A stretch of DNA of 64,000 bases from Shewanella mangrovi. GTDB lineage: Bacteria; Pseudomonadota; Gammaproteobacteria; Enterobacterales; Shewanellaceae. Numbering within the stretch: the stretch's first letter is position 1; each line of letters starts with the position of its first letter. The translations under genes were made by a program, and so were the position numbers. Location: positions 1 through 64,000 of the forward strand of contig NZ_JPEO01000018.1 in the NCBI RefSeq assembly GCF_000753795.1, read 5' to 3'. The notes under the pieces are model-generated. The model had not been told where the DNA came from and ran no database searches. It saw only the letters and a list, made by a program, of their open reading frames with translations. Of this stretch, positions 56,258-64,000 are shown piece by piece.

Positions 56258-56581
56258 GTGCAAAGCACGGAACTAAAAGCCTTTGTTGTAGACAAAGTTG
56301 AAGATATTAAAGCGAAAGATATTGTGGTCTTGGACGTACGTGAAAAATCCAACGTTACCGATTTTATGGTGATTTGTACCGGTACTTCTAACACCCATTT
56401 ACGCGCGATTGCCGATAACTTAGTACGCGAAGCTAAAACGGCGGGCGTCGAACCTTTAGGGGTTGAAGGTCGTGACAGTAACGAATGGGTACTGGTAGAC
56501 CTTGGTGATGTGATTGTACATGTAATGCAAGATGCAACACGCGAGCAATATCAACTTGAAAAACTCTGGTCAGAAATTTAA
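56258..56581 (+). CDS. rsfS: Ribosomal silencing factor
   Basis: RsfS binds ribosomal protein L14 and blocks subunit joining in starved cells. The 107-residue product has the family sequences DIVVLDVREKSNVTDFMVICTGTSNTHLRAIAD and EGRDSNEWVLVDLGDVIVHVM. The start is GTG, with TGAGGA seven bases upstream. It is followed by rlmH after six bases. Confidence 0.96.
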   Translation: MQSTELKAFVVDKVEDIKAKDIVVLDVREKSNVTDFMVICTGTSNTHLRAIADNLVREAKTAGVEPLGVEGRDSNEWVLVDLGDVIVHVMQDATREQYQLEKLWSEI

Positions 56582-56587
56582 GCGCTT

Positions 56588-57058
56588 ATGAAACTGCAAT
56601 TGATTGCCGTTGGCACCAAAATGCCCGACTGGGTCACTCGCGGATTTGAAGAATATCAGCGCCGTTTTCCGCGTGATATGCCATTTGAGTTGATTGAGAT
56701 CCCGGCGGGCAAACGGGGTAAAAACGCCGATATCGCGCGCATTCTGCAAAAAGAAGGCGAAGCGATGCTAGCGGCGGTAGCCAAGGGCAATCATATCGTC
56801 TCACTCGATCTTCCCGGTAAAAACTGGACCACTCCTGAGCTGGCCAGCAATCTAGAGAAGTGGCAGCTTGATGGTCGCGATGTCAGTCTGCTGATTGGCG
56901 GGCCGGAAGGATTAGCACCTGCGTGCAAACAAGCGGCGGCGCAAAGCTGGTGTTTATCTGCGTTAACGCTGCCCCATCCCTTGGTACGGGTGGTGGTAGC
57001 AGAAAGCCTCTACCGCGCGTGGAGCATTAACAATAATCATCCCTACCACCGGGAATAA
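56588..57058 (+). CDS. rlmH: 23S rRNA (pseudouridine-1915-N3) methyltransferase
   Basis: RlmH, a SPOUT methyltransferase, methylates pseudouridine 1915 of 23S rRNA on assembled ribosomes. The 156-residue product has [16 protein letters not shown], the SAM knot segment [13 protein letters not shown] and the C terminus [14 protein letters not shown], all typical. Length is that of E. coli RlmH (about 155). Confidence 0.96.
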   Translation: MKLQLIAVGTKMPDWVTRGFEEYQRRFPRDMPFELIEIPAGKRGKNADIARILQKEGEAMLAAVAKGNHIVSLDLPGKNWTTPELASNLEKWQLDGRDVSLLIGGPEGLAPACKQAAAQSWCLSALTLPHPLVRVVVAESLYRAWSINNNHPYHRE

Positions 57059-57091
57059 CCTCGTTTTCGCAACAAAGGACGGAGAGACTCA

Positions 57092-58957
57092 GTGCATAGA
57101 AGAAAGCGCATTACCATGCACGACCATGCGGCGGAAGCGTCACTGTTTAAGCGCCGCGCGCTGTTTACCTTCGTTTGTGTGTTACTGCTGATTGGGGTGT
57201 TGATCGGCAACCTTTATCATCTGCAGATCACCGCCTTTAAAGATTACACCACCCGTTCCAACGACAACCGTATTCGGGTGATCCCGATAGCGCCTAGCCG
57301 TGGGTTAATTTACGACCGCAACGGTAAACTATTGGCCGAGAACCAACCGTTTTACTCACTTGAAGTGGTGCCGGAAAAGGTAAAAGACATTCCGGCCATG
57401 CTTGATGAGCTATCGAAAGTTATCCCCATCAGCGACGAAGAACGCCAAGATTTTACCGATGCGCTCAAGTTTCACCGTCGCTTTAAGCCACTGACATTAA
57501 AAAGCCGGCTTACTGAAGAGCAAGTGGCGGAATTTAGTGTTAATCAATACAAATTCGACGGTGTTTCGGTAGAAGCTGGGCTGGATCGCTTTTATCCACA
57601 AGGAATGTTGCTAACACACGTGCTTGGCTATGTCGCACGCATCAATAACCGTGACCGCACTACACTGGAACAAGCAGGTAAATGGTCAGACTATGCTGCG
57701 ACGAATAATATTGGTAAGCAGGGCATCGAAAAATTTTATGAGGCGCTACTGCACGGTAAACCTGGTCATATGGAAGAAGAGGTGAACAACCTCGGCCGTC
57801 ATATTCGCACCTTAAAAGTTGAGCCGCCAGAGCCGGGACAAGATCTCTACCTGACACTCGACTTAGAACTACAGAAAAAAGCGATGGAGCTATTGGCGGG
57901 ACGCCGCGGTTCAATTGTCGCCATAGATCCGCGCGACGGTGGCATTCTCGCCATGGCCTCTAGTCCGAGCTATGACCCGAACCAATTTGTGCATGGCATT
58001 AGCAGTAAAGCTTATAGCCACCTGTTGAACTCACCCGACCGACCACTCATTAACCGCGCTACTCAAGGGCAATATGCACCGGCGTCCACCATTAAGCCGA
58101 TCATGGCATTGATGGGGCTTGACGATAATATCGTCACCGAGAAAACCCGCGTTTGGGACCCAGGTTATTGGCAGATCCCCGGCGTAGAACGTAAATACCG
58201 CGACTGGAAACGTTGGGGCCATGGTTGGGTTGATGTTTATGGCGCTATCGTTCATTCCTGCGACATCTATTTCTACGAGCTGGCGTATAAGTCAGGCATT
58301 GACCGTATCAGTAACTTTATGGGCCAGTTTGGTTTCGGCCAAAACACCGGCATCGACATTTTTGAAGAATCCGCTGGCAATATGCCATCTCGGGACTGGA
58401 AGCGCCTCAAATACAATCAGCCTTGGTATATCGGCGATACCATCTCCATCGGTATCGGTCAGGGCTATTGGACGACGACACCGTTGCAGTTAGCGACAGC
58501 GGTGACCATTCTCGCCGACAAGGGCAAGCACTATACGCCGCACTTGTTGAGATCCATTAAAGATGCCACCTCTAAGATTGACTCGCCGGTCGACCAGCAG
58601 CCGCCGATAGTGCTGAACGATCAACATCATTGGGATGAAATTGCTGAGGCAATGCGCCAAACCGCAGATCGGTCGCGCTTTAAAGACGCGCCCTACACAG
58701 CAGCAATGAAGACAGGTACTGCACAGGTATTTAGTGTGGCGGAGGATGAAAAGTACGATGCCGACACTATCGATGAGAAGCTGCGTGATAACGCATTGAT
58801 CGTGGCGTATGCGCCGTTTGAAAATCCGAAGATTGTGCTGGCCGTGGTACTGGAAAACGCGGGTTGGGGGGGCGCCAATGCCGGCCCCGTGGCGCGGGAA
58901 ATGTTGGACGATTTTATGCTGCGGGATAAATGGGAGTTGAAACATGCAGAACAATAA
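57092..58957 (+). CDS. mrdA: Penicillin-binding protein 2
   Basis: PBP2 is the transpeptidase of the elongation machinery. The 621-residue class B PBP has one N-terminal membrane helix (about 24-46), the dimerisation region with [15 protein letters not shown], and the penicillin-binding domain with active-site S332-x-x-K335 (ASTIKP), an SCD motif region (HSCDIYFYE) and KTGTAQ. The start is GTG, with GGAG seven bases upstream; ATG at 57116 is an alternative. Its end overlaps mrdB by 14 bases. Confidence 0.96.
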   Translation: MHRRKRITMHDHAAEASLFKRRALFTFVCVLLLIGVLIGNLYHLQITAFKDYTTRSNDNRIRVIPIAPSRGLIYDRNGKLLAENQPFYSLEVVPEKVKDIPAMLDELSKVIPISDEERQDFTDALKFHRRFKPLTLKSRLTEEQVAEFSVNQYKFDGVSVEAGLDRFYPQGMLLTHVLGYVARINNRDRTTLEQAGKWSDYAATNNIGKQGIEKFYEALLHGKPGHMEEEVNNLGRHIRTLKVEPPEPGQDLYLTLDLELQKKAMELLAGRRGSIVAIDPRDGGILAMASSPSYDPNQFVHGISSKAYSHLLNSPDRPLINRATQGQYAPASTIKPIMALMGLDDNIVTEKTRVWDPGYWQIPGVERKYRDWKRWGHGWVDVYGAIVHSCDIYFYELAYKSGIDRISNFMGQFGFGQNTGIDIFEESAGNMPSRDWKRLKYNQPWYIGDTISIGIGQGYWTTTPLQLATAVTILADKGKHYTPHLLRSIKDATSKIDSPVDQQPPIVLNDQHHWDEIAEAMRQTADRSRFKDAPYTAAMKTGTAQVFSVAEDEKYDADTIDEKLRDNALIVAYAPFENPKIVLAVVLENAGWGGANAGPVAREMLDDFMLRDKWELKHAEQ

Positions 58958-60044
58958 ACCCAATTTCTGGCAGAAACTGCATATCGACCTTCCGCTGCTG
59001 CTAGGGCTGCTGGCATTGATGGGCTACGGCCTATTTATTATCTATTCTGCTGGCGGCGAGAGCATGGCAATGCTTGACCGCCAGGTGGTCCGCATGGGGT
59101 TATCGCTGGGGCTGATGTTTGTGCTGGCACAGATTAATCCTGAGGTGTATCGCCGCTGGGCACTGCCGATCTATATCGCCGGGGTGGCGCTGCTATTGGC
59201 GGTCGCGTTTTTTGGTGAAATTAACAAGGGCGCTCAGCGTTGGCTTAATCTGGGCTTTATGGAATTTCAGCCATCGGAGCTGATGAAGTTGGCTTTTCCT
59301 ATCACGATGGCATGGTACATCAGTAAATTCCCGCTACCGCCGAAAAAACGCTATCTTGCTGGTGCCGCGATTATCCTACTGGTACCGACCTTGCTGATCG
59401 CTAAACAGCCCGATTTGGGGACCTCCATTCTGGTGGCTGCATCTGGGATTTTTGTGCTGTTTTTATCCGGTATGAGCTGGACCATCGTGGGTGGCATTGT
59501 GGTATCTGTATTGGCATTTTTGCCAGTTCTGTGGTTCTTTTTGATGCATGATTATCAACGCAACCGAGTACTGACCCTACTCAATCCAGAAGCAGATCCA
59601 CTCGGCACGGGTTACCACATTATTCAATCGAAAATCGCTATCGGCTCCGGTGGCTTGTGGGGCAAAGGCTGGCTCGATGGCACCCAATCACAGTTAGAGT
59701 TTTTGCCGGAACGCCATACCGACTTCATCTTTGCGGTTATTGGCGAAGAGTTTGGTCTTATCGGCAGCCTATTTCTGCTGGCGTTATACATCTATGTTAT
59801 CGGTCGCGGTCTCGTGATCGCCTCCCGCGCACAAACCAGTTTTGCCCGCTTGTTAGCAGGTTCCATCACCCTCACCTTCTTTGTCTATGTGTTTGTGAAC
59901 ATTGGCATGGTGTCAGGCATTTTGCCTGTGGTCGGGGTACCATTGCCACTCATCAGCTACGGCGGCACATCAATGCTGACATTGCTTGCGGGTTTTGGCA
60001 TTCTAATGAGCATTCACACTCACAGACGCTTTATCGACAGATAG
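58944..60044 (+). CDS. mrdB: Rod shape-determining protein RodA
   Basis: RodA is the SEDS-family glycosyltransferase that polymerises lipid II with PBP2 for side-wall growth. The 366-residue product has about ten membrane helices and family sequences [33 protein letters not shown] and [15 protein letters not shown]. It begins inside mrdA, so the two partners are coupled. Confidence 0.97.
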   Translation: MQNNKPNFWQKLHIDLPLLLGLLALMGYGLFIIYSAGGESMAMLDRQVVRMGLSLGLMFVLAQINPEVYRRWALPIYIAGVALLLAVAFFGEINKGAQRWLNLGFMEFQPSELMKLAFPITMAWYISKFPLPPKKRYLAGAAIILLVPTLLIAKQPDLGTSILVAASGIFVLFLSGMSWTIVGGIVVSVLAFLPVLWFFLMHDYQRNRVLTLLNPEADPLGTGYHIIQSKIAIGSGGLWGKGWLDGTQSQLEFLPERHTDFIFAVIGEEFGLIGSLFLLALYIYVIGRGLVIASRAQTSFARLLAGSITLTFFVYVFVNIGMVSGILPVVGVPLPLISYGGTSMLTLLAGFGILMSIHTHRRFIDR

Positions 60045-60055
60045 GATTACTCAAT

Positions 60056-61057
60056 ATGCCGATGACTAAGCGGCTGCTTGCGCCACTGATGATGTCAGCA
60101 TTGCTGGCATCGTCCGCATTTGCGGCGCCTTCTTCTGAGCAGCTTTCACCTGAGCAACTACAGCAGCAATTTATCGACAGCCAAAGCCAACAAGGTTTTT
60201 CTCGCACTGAAGTGCAGCAATTTATTGCGTCGGCCAAGTTTGAACCCAAAATCATTGAGGCGATGACCAAACCTTGGGAAGCCAAACCTTGGTACAAGTA
60301 CTACCCTATCTTCTTAACTGACGACCGTTTACAGGCTGGGCTAACGTTTTGGCGTCAGCATGAAACCACTATCGCCCGCGCTGCTGAGCAATACCAAGTT
60401 GATCCTCAAGTCATTGTGGCGATTATTGGAATTGAAACCAAATACGGCAAGGTGATGGGCAACTATCCAGTAAAAGATGCACTGTATACCTTAGGTTTTC
60501 ACTATCCACCACGTGCTGATTTCTTTCGCCGCGAATTTGGTAAATTTATGCAGTTGGTGAAGGCCGAGCAACTTGATGCGAACAGTACGCTTGGCTCCTA
60601 CGCCGGCGCTATGGGATTTGGGCAATTTATTCCTTCAAGTTACCTCGCTTATGCGGTCGATTTTGATGGCGATGGTCGCCGCGACCTGCTTAACAGTGCT
60701 GATGATGCCATCGGCAGTGTCGCTAACTATTTTCACCAACACGGTTGGCAAGCTGGCGGCTTGGTCGCTTTACCGTTAGCCACAACGGCAACGCCAACAG
60801 CCGCCGTTTGGAGTGGCAAGCCACTTAATCAATCGGTAAACGACATTCTGTCGCCCGAAGTCGCCTTGCAAACCAGCGTGGATCTCGACATCTCCCAAGC
60901 TGCTATGCTGATTGAACTGGAGCAAGCGCAGCACAGTGATTACTGGCTGGGATTAAAAAACTTTTATGTGATTACCCGCTACAACCGCAGTCCGCTGTAT
61001 GCCATGGCGGTGTACCAATTCAGTGAACAACTGAGGAAGGCGCATGCTTCGCAATAG
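60056..61057 (+). CDS. mltB: Membrane-bound lytic murein transglycosylase B
   Basis: MltB-type lytic transglycosylases cleave peptidoglycan to 1,6-anhydromuropeptides, the substrates of AmpG encoded earlier in this window. The 333-residue product has a signal peptide (about 1-25, ending AFAAP; no lipobox cysteine, unlike E. coli MltB), catalytic E127 in GIETKYG and the AMGFGQFIPSSY segment. Start ATG 60056 has AGGA upstream; MTKRLL at 60062 is possible. The open frame extends far into mrdB, but that part is not real. Overlaps rlpA by 14 bases. Confidence 0.92.
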   Translation: MPMTKRLLAPLMMSALLASSAFAAPSSEQLSPEQLQQQFIDSQSQQGFSRTEVQQFIASAKFEPKIIEAMTKPWEAKPWYKYYPIFLTDDRLQAGLTFWRQHETTIARAAEQYQVDPQVIVAIIGIETKYGKVMGNYPVKDALYTLGFHYPPRADFFRREFGKFMQLVKAEQLDANSTLGSYAGAMGFGQFIPSSYLAYAVDFDGDGRRDLLNSADDAIGSVANYFHQHGWQAGGLVALPLATTATPTAAVWSGKPLNQSVNDILSPEVALQTSVDLDISQAAMLIELEQAQHSDYWLGLKNFYVITRYNRSPLYAMAVYQFSEQLRKAHASQ

Positions 61058-61868
61058 TCTTTATTCAGTGCTCGCGGCGCTGCTGCTGGCAGGTTGTGCC
61101 ACCAAAGCACCGCAACAAAAAGAAAGCAGCGGCCGTTACAGCATGCAGCAAGACAAGGCCCCCGTTGAGGCGCCAGATTTGTCGCATGTGCAAGACGCTG
61201 AACCTAAATACGAACCCTACAGTAAACAAGGGAACAAAGACTACCAAGTGTGGGGCGAGTCCTATCAGGTAATGCCTGAAGCTGCAGGTTATAGCGAAAC
61301 GGGTACCGCATCTTGGTATGGTATGAAGTTTCATGGTCACCTGACCTCCAACGGTGAGACCTACGACATGTACGCTATGTCGGGTGCGCATAAAACACTG
61401 CCGCTGCCAAGTTATGTGCGAGTCACTAACCTGAATAACAACAAAAGCGTAGTGGTGCGTATCAATGACCGCGGACCATTTCACTCGTCGCGTATTATCG
61501 ATGTGTCCTACGCTGCCGCATATAAGCTGGGCATGTTGGCGACTGGTACAGCCCCCGTCAAACTAGAAGTTATTATGATGGACTCTCCTGCCAAACGCGC
61601 GATAGATGAAGCAAGCAAGGCGACCACAGCCAACAGCAATGCCATCACCTTCTATATTCAGGTGTTTGCATCCTCATCGAAGCAAAAAGTGCAGCAATTG
61701 GCGCAGCAGTTCGAAAGCCAATTTAGTCTCAATAGTCGCATCAGCGAAGAGCAAAATATCTTTAAATTGCAGCTTGGCCCAATGAGCAATGAAGACATTG
61801 CAGGCAAGATGCTCGACACCATACGCAGCCAAGGTTATGCCAAAAGCTTTTTGATTCGAGAAGAATAA
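61044..61868 (+). CDS. rlpA: Septal-ring lytic transglycosylase RlpA
   Basis: RlpA is an outer-membrane lipoprotein; in Pseudomonas it is a lytic transglycosylase acting on denuded glycans at the septum. The 274-residue product has lipobox LLAGC (C18), a double-psi beta-barrel domain with TGTASWYGMKFHGHLTSNGE and VRINDRGPFHSSRIIDVSYAAA, and a C-terminal SPOR domain (FYIQVFASSSKQ onward). The catalytic-type residues E (SNGE) and D (NDRGP) are present. Confidence 0.94.
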   Translation: MLRNSLYSVLAALLLAGCATKAPQQKESSGRYSMQQDKAPVEAPDLSHVQDAEPKYEPYSKQGNKDYQVWGESYQVMPEAAGYSETGTASWYGMKFHGHLTSNGETYDMYAMSGAHKTLPLPSYVRVTNLNNNKSVVVRINDRGPFHSSRIIDVSYAAAYKLGMLATGTAPVKLEVIMMDSPAKRAIDEASKATTANSNAITFYIQVFASSSKQKVQQLAQQFESQFSLNSRISEEQNIFKLQLGPMSNEDIAGKMLDTIRSQGYAKSFLIREE

Positions 61869-61993
61869 TCTGATCGCACAATAAATGTGCAGTTTCAAAA
61901 AGATGAAGGAACCTTCACTGATTATTAGGGTCGACTAGTGATATACTTGCGACAATTCGCTGACATTCATTTACCAATCGACGTAATCCGCCA

Positions 61994-63217
61994 ATGATGA
62001 ATTTTGTAAAACGTCCCCTTGTTACGCTGGCTGTTATTGCCGGTGTCTTTGTAACTGGTGCTCAAGCTGAGACACCGACGCCCAATCCCATTCCTGTCCC
62101 GAATGCTGCCCGTCCTCAAACGCCGATGGTCATTCCTGATGCACCAGATGTCGCGGCAAAAGCCTACATTTTGATGGATTACAATTCGGGCCGAGTGATT
62201 GCACAAAGCAATGCTTATGAGCAGTTGAATCCTGCCAGTCTGACAAAAATGATGACCAGCTATGTCATCGGTCAGGAGATTAAGCGTGGTAATGTGTCAC
62301 CTGATGACGAAGTGACCGTGTCGAAAAACGCTTGGTCAAAGAACTTTCCTGACTCATCTAAGATGTTTATCGAAGTCGGCAAAAAGATCAAAGTCTCGGA
62401 TCTGAATCGCGGTATCATCATTCAATCAGGTAACGATGCTTGCGTTGCCATGGCAGAACACATTGCAGGTACAGAAGGCGCATTTGTTGACCTGATGAAC
62501 TCATGGGCCAAACAACTAGGCATGAAGGATTCTCACTTTGAGAACGCCCATGGCTTAGACGCTGAAGGCCACATGAGTACTGCTTATGATATGGCGTTGC
62601 TGGGCGCTGCGCTGATCCGCGACGTACCTAATGAGTACAAGGTTTATAAAGAGAAGTCGTTCACTTACAACGGCATCACCCAATACAACCGCAACGGCTT
62701 GCTGTGGGATAACAGCATGAACGTTGATGGCATCAAAACCGGCCATACCTCTGGTGCAGGCTACAACCTTGTTGCGTCGGCCACTAAAGACGGCATGCGT
62801 TTAATCTCGGTTGTGATGGGTACCAAGAGTGAGTCTGCGCGTAAAGCTGAAAGCAAAAAACTGCTGAACTATGGCTTCCGCTTCTATGAAACCGTCACAC
62901 CTTACAAAGCCGGTGATGTGTTTGTCAGCCAAAAAATTTGGTATGGCGATACCGATACCATCAACCTTGGTGTAATGACGGATACACCAGTTACCATTTA
63001 CCGTGGCCAAGCGAAAAACCTGAAAGCGAACTTCGAACTGAACGAAGATCTGGTGGCGCCGATTGCCAAAGGTAAAACCGTGGGTCGAGTGTACTTCCAA
63101 CTGGATGGCAAAGATATTGCGCAATTCCCGCTGGTTACGCTCAATGAAGTTAACGAAGGTAGCTGGTTTAGCAAGCTGATGGACTACTTCAAGCAAATGT
63201 TTAGCAAATGGTTCTAA
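61994..63217 (+). CDS. dacA: D-alanyl-D-alanine carboxypeptidase (PBP5/6 family)
   Basis: DacA trims pentapeptides of peptidoglycan. The 407-residue precursor has a signal peptide (about 1-25, ending AQAET), the motifs S82-L-T-K85, S145-G-N147 and K248-T-G250, and a C-terminal domain with an amphipathic membrane anchor helix (WFSKLMDYFKQMFSKWF). It is the last gene of the leuS-dacA block and has its own promoter region of 125 bases and a terminator. Confidence 0.96.
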   Translation: MMNFVKRPLVTLAVIAGVFVTGAQAETPTPNPIPVPNAARPQTPMVIPDAPDVAAKAYILMDYNSGRVIAQSNAYEQLNPASLTKMMTSYVIGQEIKRGNVSPDDEVTVSKNAWSKNFPDSSKMFIEVGKKIKVSDLNRGIIIQSGNDACVAMAEHIAGTEGAFVDLMNSWAKQLGMKDSHFENAHGLDAEGHMSTAYDMALLGAALIRDVPNEYKVYKEKSFTYNGITQYNRNGLLWDNSMNVDGIKTGHTSGAGYNLVASATKDGMRLISVVMGTKSESARKAESKKLLNYGFRFYETVTPYKAGDVFVSQKIWYGDTDTINLGVMTDTPVTIYRGQAKNLKANFELNEDLVAPIAKGKTVGRVYFQLDGKDIAQFPLVTLNEVNEGSWFSKLMDYFKQMFSKWF

Positions 63218-63230
63218 TCATTGCATAACG

Positions 63231-63257
63231 AAAAGCCGCTCAAATGAGCGGCTTTTT
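63231..63257. terminator. Rho-independent terminator after dacA
   Basis: Stem AAAAGCCGCTC/GAGCGGCTTTT (11 bp) with loop AAAT is followed by further T residues. It starts 13 bases past the dacA stop. Confidence 0.92.
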
Positions 63258-63392
63258 AATATCTATATTCGACAACACACGGAATCGTTTCTAGCTACGG
63301 CGATTATTTGCTATACTCCGCGGCCGCCTGCAGTACGACTTACCGCGAGGTAACACTGACGGGTTTAACGGTATTGATTGAGGAACGCTCGC

Positions 63393-64000
63393 ATGAAATT
63401 TGAATCTTATAGTTTTGCCCCGGATATCCTCCGCGCTATCAGCGAATGTGGCTACGAGAGCATGACGCCGATTCAACAGCAGGCGATCCCCTCGGTACGC
63501 CGTGGTCAGGATGTGCTGGCCAGCGCCCAAACCGGAACCGGTAAAACCGCCGCATTTGTACTGCCTATTTTACAACGCATGGTTGATGCGCCGAAAGAAC
63601 GTATCAGTGGTCAACCGCGCGTGCTGATTCTGGCGCCGACTCGCGAACTTGTTGCACAAGTGGCTGAAAACGCTAAAGACTACGCCAAATACTTAGATAT
63701 TGAAGTGGTTAGCCTGATTGGCGGGGTTAAAACCAGTAGCCAAGCGAGCAAACTGCGCCGCGGGGTCGATATGGTAGTGGCAACGCCAGGCCGTCTGATG
63801 GAACACATCAATCAGGGCAATATCAGTTTGGCGCAGATCGATTTTCTGGTGCTTGATGAAGCCGACCGTATGCTAGATATGGGGTTCATCAAGGACATTA
63901 ACCAAATTTTGCATCTGGCGAGCGACGAGCGACAGAATCTGATGTTCTCTGCCACCTTTAGTGGCGGTGTTCGCCAACTGGCGCAGCAGATCCTCAAAAA
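63393..64000 (+). CDS. DEAD-box RNA helicase (RhlE-like), cut by the window end
   Basis: The first 202 residues of a DEAD-box ATP-dependent RNA helicase, running off the end of the window with an open frame. The Q motif (YESMTPIQQQAIP), Walker A (ASAQTGTGKT), PTRELVAQV, GG, TPGRL, DEAD in VLDEADRMLDMGF and SAT in FSATF are all intact and in order. N-terminal sequence and spacing suggest RhlE. ATG 63393 has TGAGGA nine bases upstream. Confidence 0.93.
   Translation, partial: MKFESYSFAPDILRAISECGYESMTPIQQQAIPSVRRGQDVLASAQTGTGKTAAFVLPILQRMVDAPKERISGQPRVLILAPTRELVAQVAENAKDYAKYLDIEVVSLIGGVKTSSQASKLRRGVDMVVATPGRLMEHINQGNISLAQIDFLVLDEADRMLDMGFIKDINQILHLASDERQNLMFSATFSGGVRQLAQQILK

Noticed and set aside
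59657..60055. N-terminal extension of mltB into mrdB
   Set aside because: It is in another frame of rodA and lacks a signal peptide; the ATG at 60056 gives a proper one.

Overview
The window is chromosomal DNA of a gammaproteobacterium, most likely Shewanella or a close relative. The signs are a complete Na+-translocating NADH:quinone reductase operon, a GlyGly-CTERM surface protein, LuxS, E. coli-like blocks of housekeeping genes in conserved order, and moderate GC. There are no rRNA genes, insertion sequences, CRISPR arrays or prophage genes. Coding density is high, and several starts are GTG or TTG with visible ribosome binding sites.

Layout. 1-6 kb: nqrABCDEF on the minus strand with its terminator, then a 0.6 kb gap. 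6.5-8.1 kb: luxS, bolA and an AlkB-like gene (minus). 8.2-11.4 kb: rlmG and a secreted S9 peptidase (plus). 11.4-16.3 kb: an envelope-response locus. A PhoP/PhoQ-like two-component system with a PepSY gene is flanked by a GlyGly-CTERM protein and a large basic DUF3300 protein; all three promoter regions carry the same 11-bp-period direct repeat, so they probably form one small regulon. 16.4-24.3 kb: grxB, DUF2804, yajG-like lipoprotein, ppiA, ampG, yajQ, VanZ, panE and an EamA transporter. 24.3-31 kb (minus): hemA-prfA-prmC-sirB2-sirB1-(DUF819)-kdsA, the E. coli order with one extra transporter-like gene. 31.3-33.9 kb (plus): lolB-ispE-prs.

33.9-36.2 kb: an AT-rich orphan gene with four cysteine clusters, then about 450 bp packed with short palindromes, six of them with GCA or GTA loops. 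Next comes a six-gene tRNA operon on the minus strand (Met-Leu-Gln-Gln-Met-Gln, the metT-leuW-glnU-glnW-metU-glnV arrangement), read from a near-consensus promoter with a GC-rich discriminator. 36.3-39.4 kb (minus): ychF, pth, ubiF.

40-64 kb (plus): miaB-ybeZ-ybeY-corC-lnt, then an accessory block, then leuS-lptE-holA-nadD-rsfS-rlmH-mrdA-mrdB-mltB-rlpA-dacA and the start of a DEAD-box helicase. The accessory block (45.6-50.8 kb) lies between lnt and leuS, neighbours in E. coli. It holds a five-gene, tightly coupled operon: a 'thermostable hemolysin' family protein (probably a GNAT-like acyltransferase), an acyl-AMP ligase, a haem-oxygenase-like diiron oxidase, a short-chain dehydrogenase and a secreted TPR protein. 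A perfect CRP site lies just before the first start codon. A calcium-loop prepilin follows. This operon is the best candidate for an undescribed system: its parts suggest activation, oxidation, reduction and acyl transfer of a carboxylic or fatty acid, but the product cannot be read from sequence.
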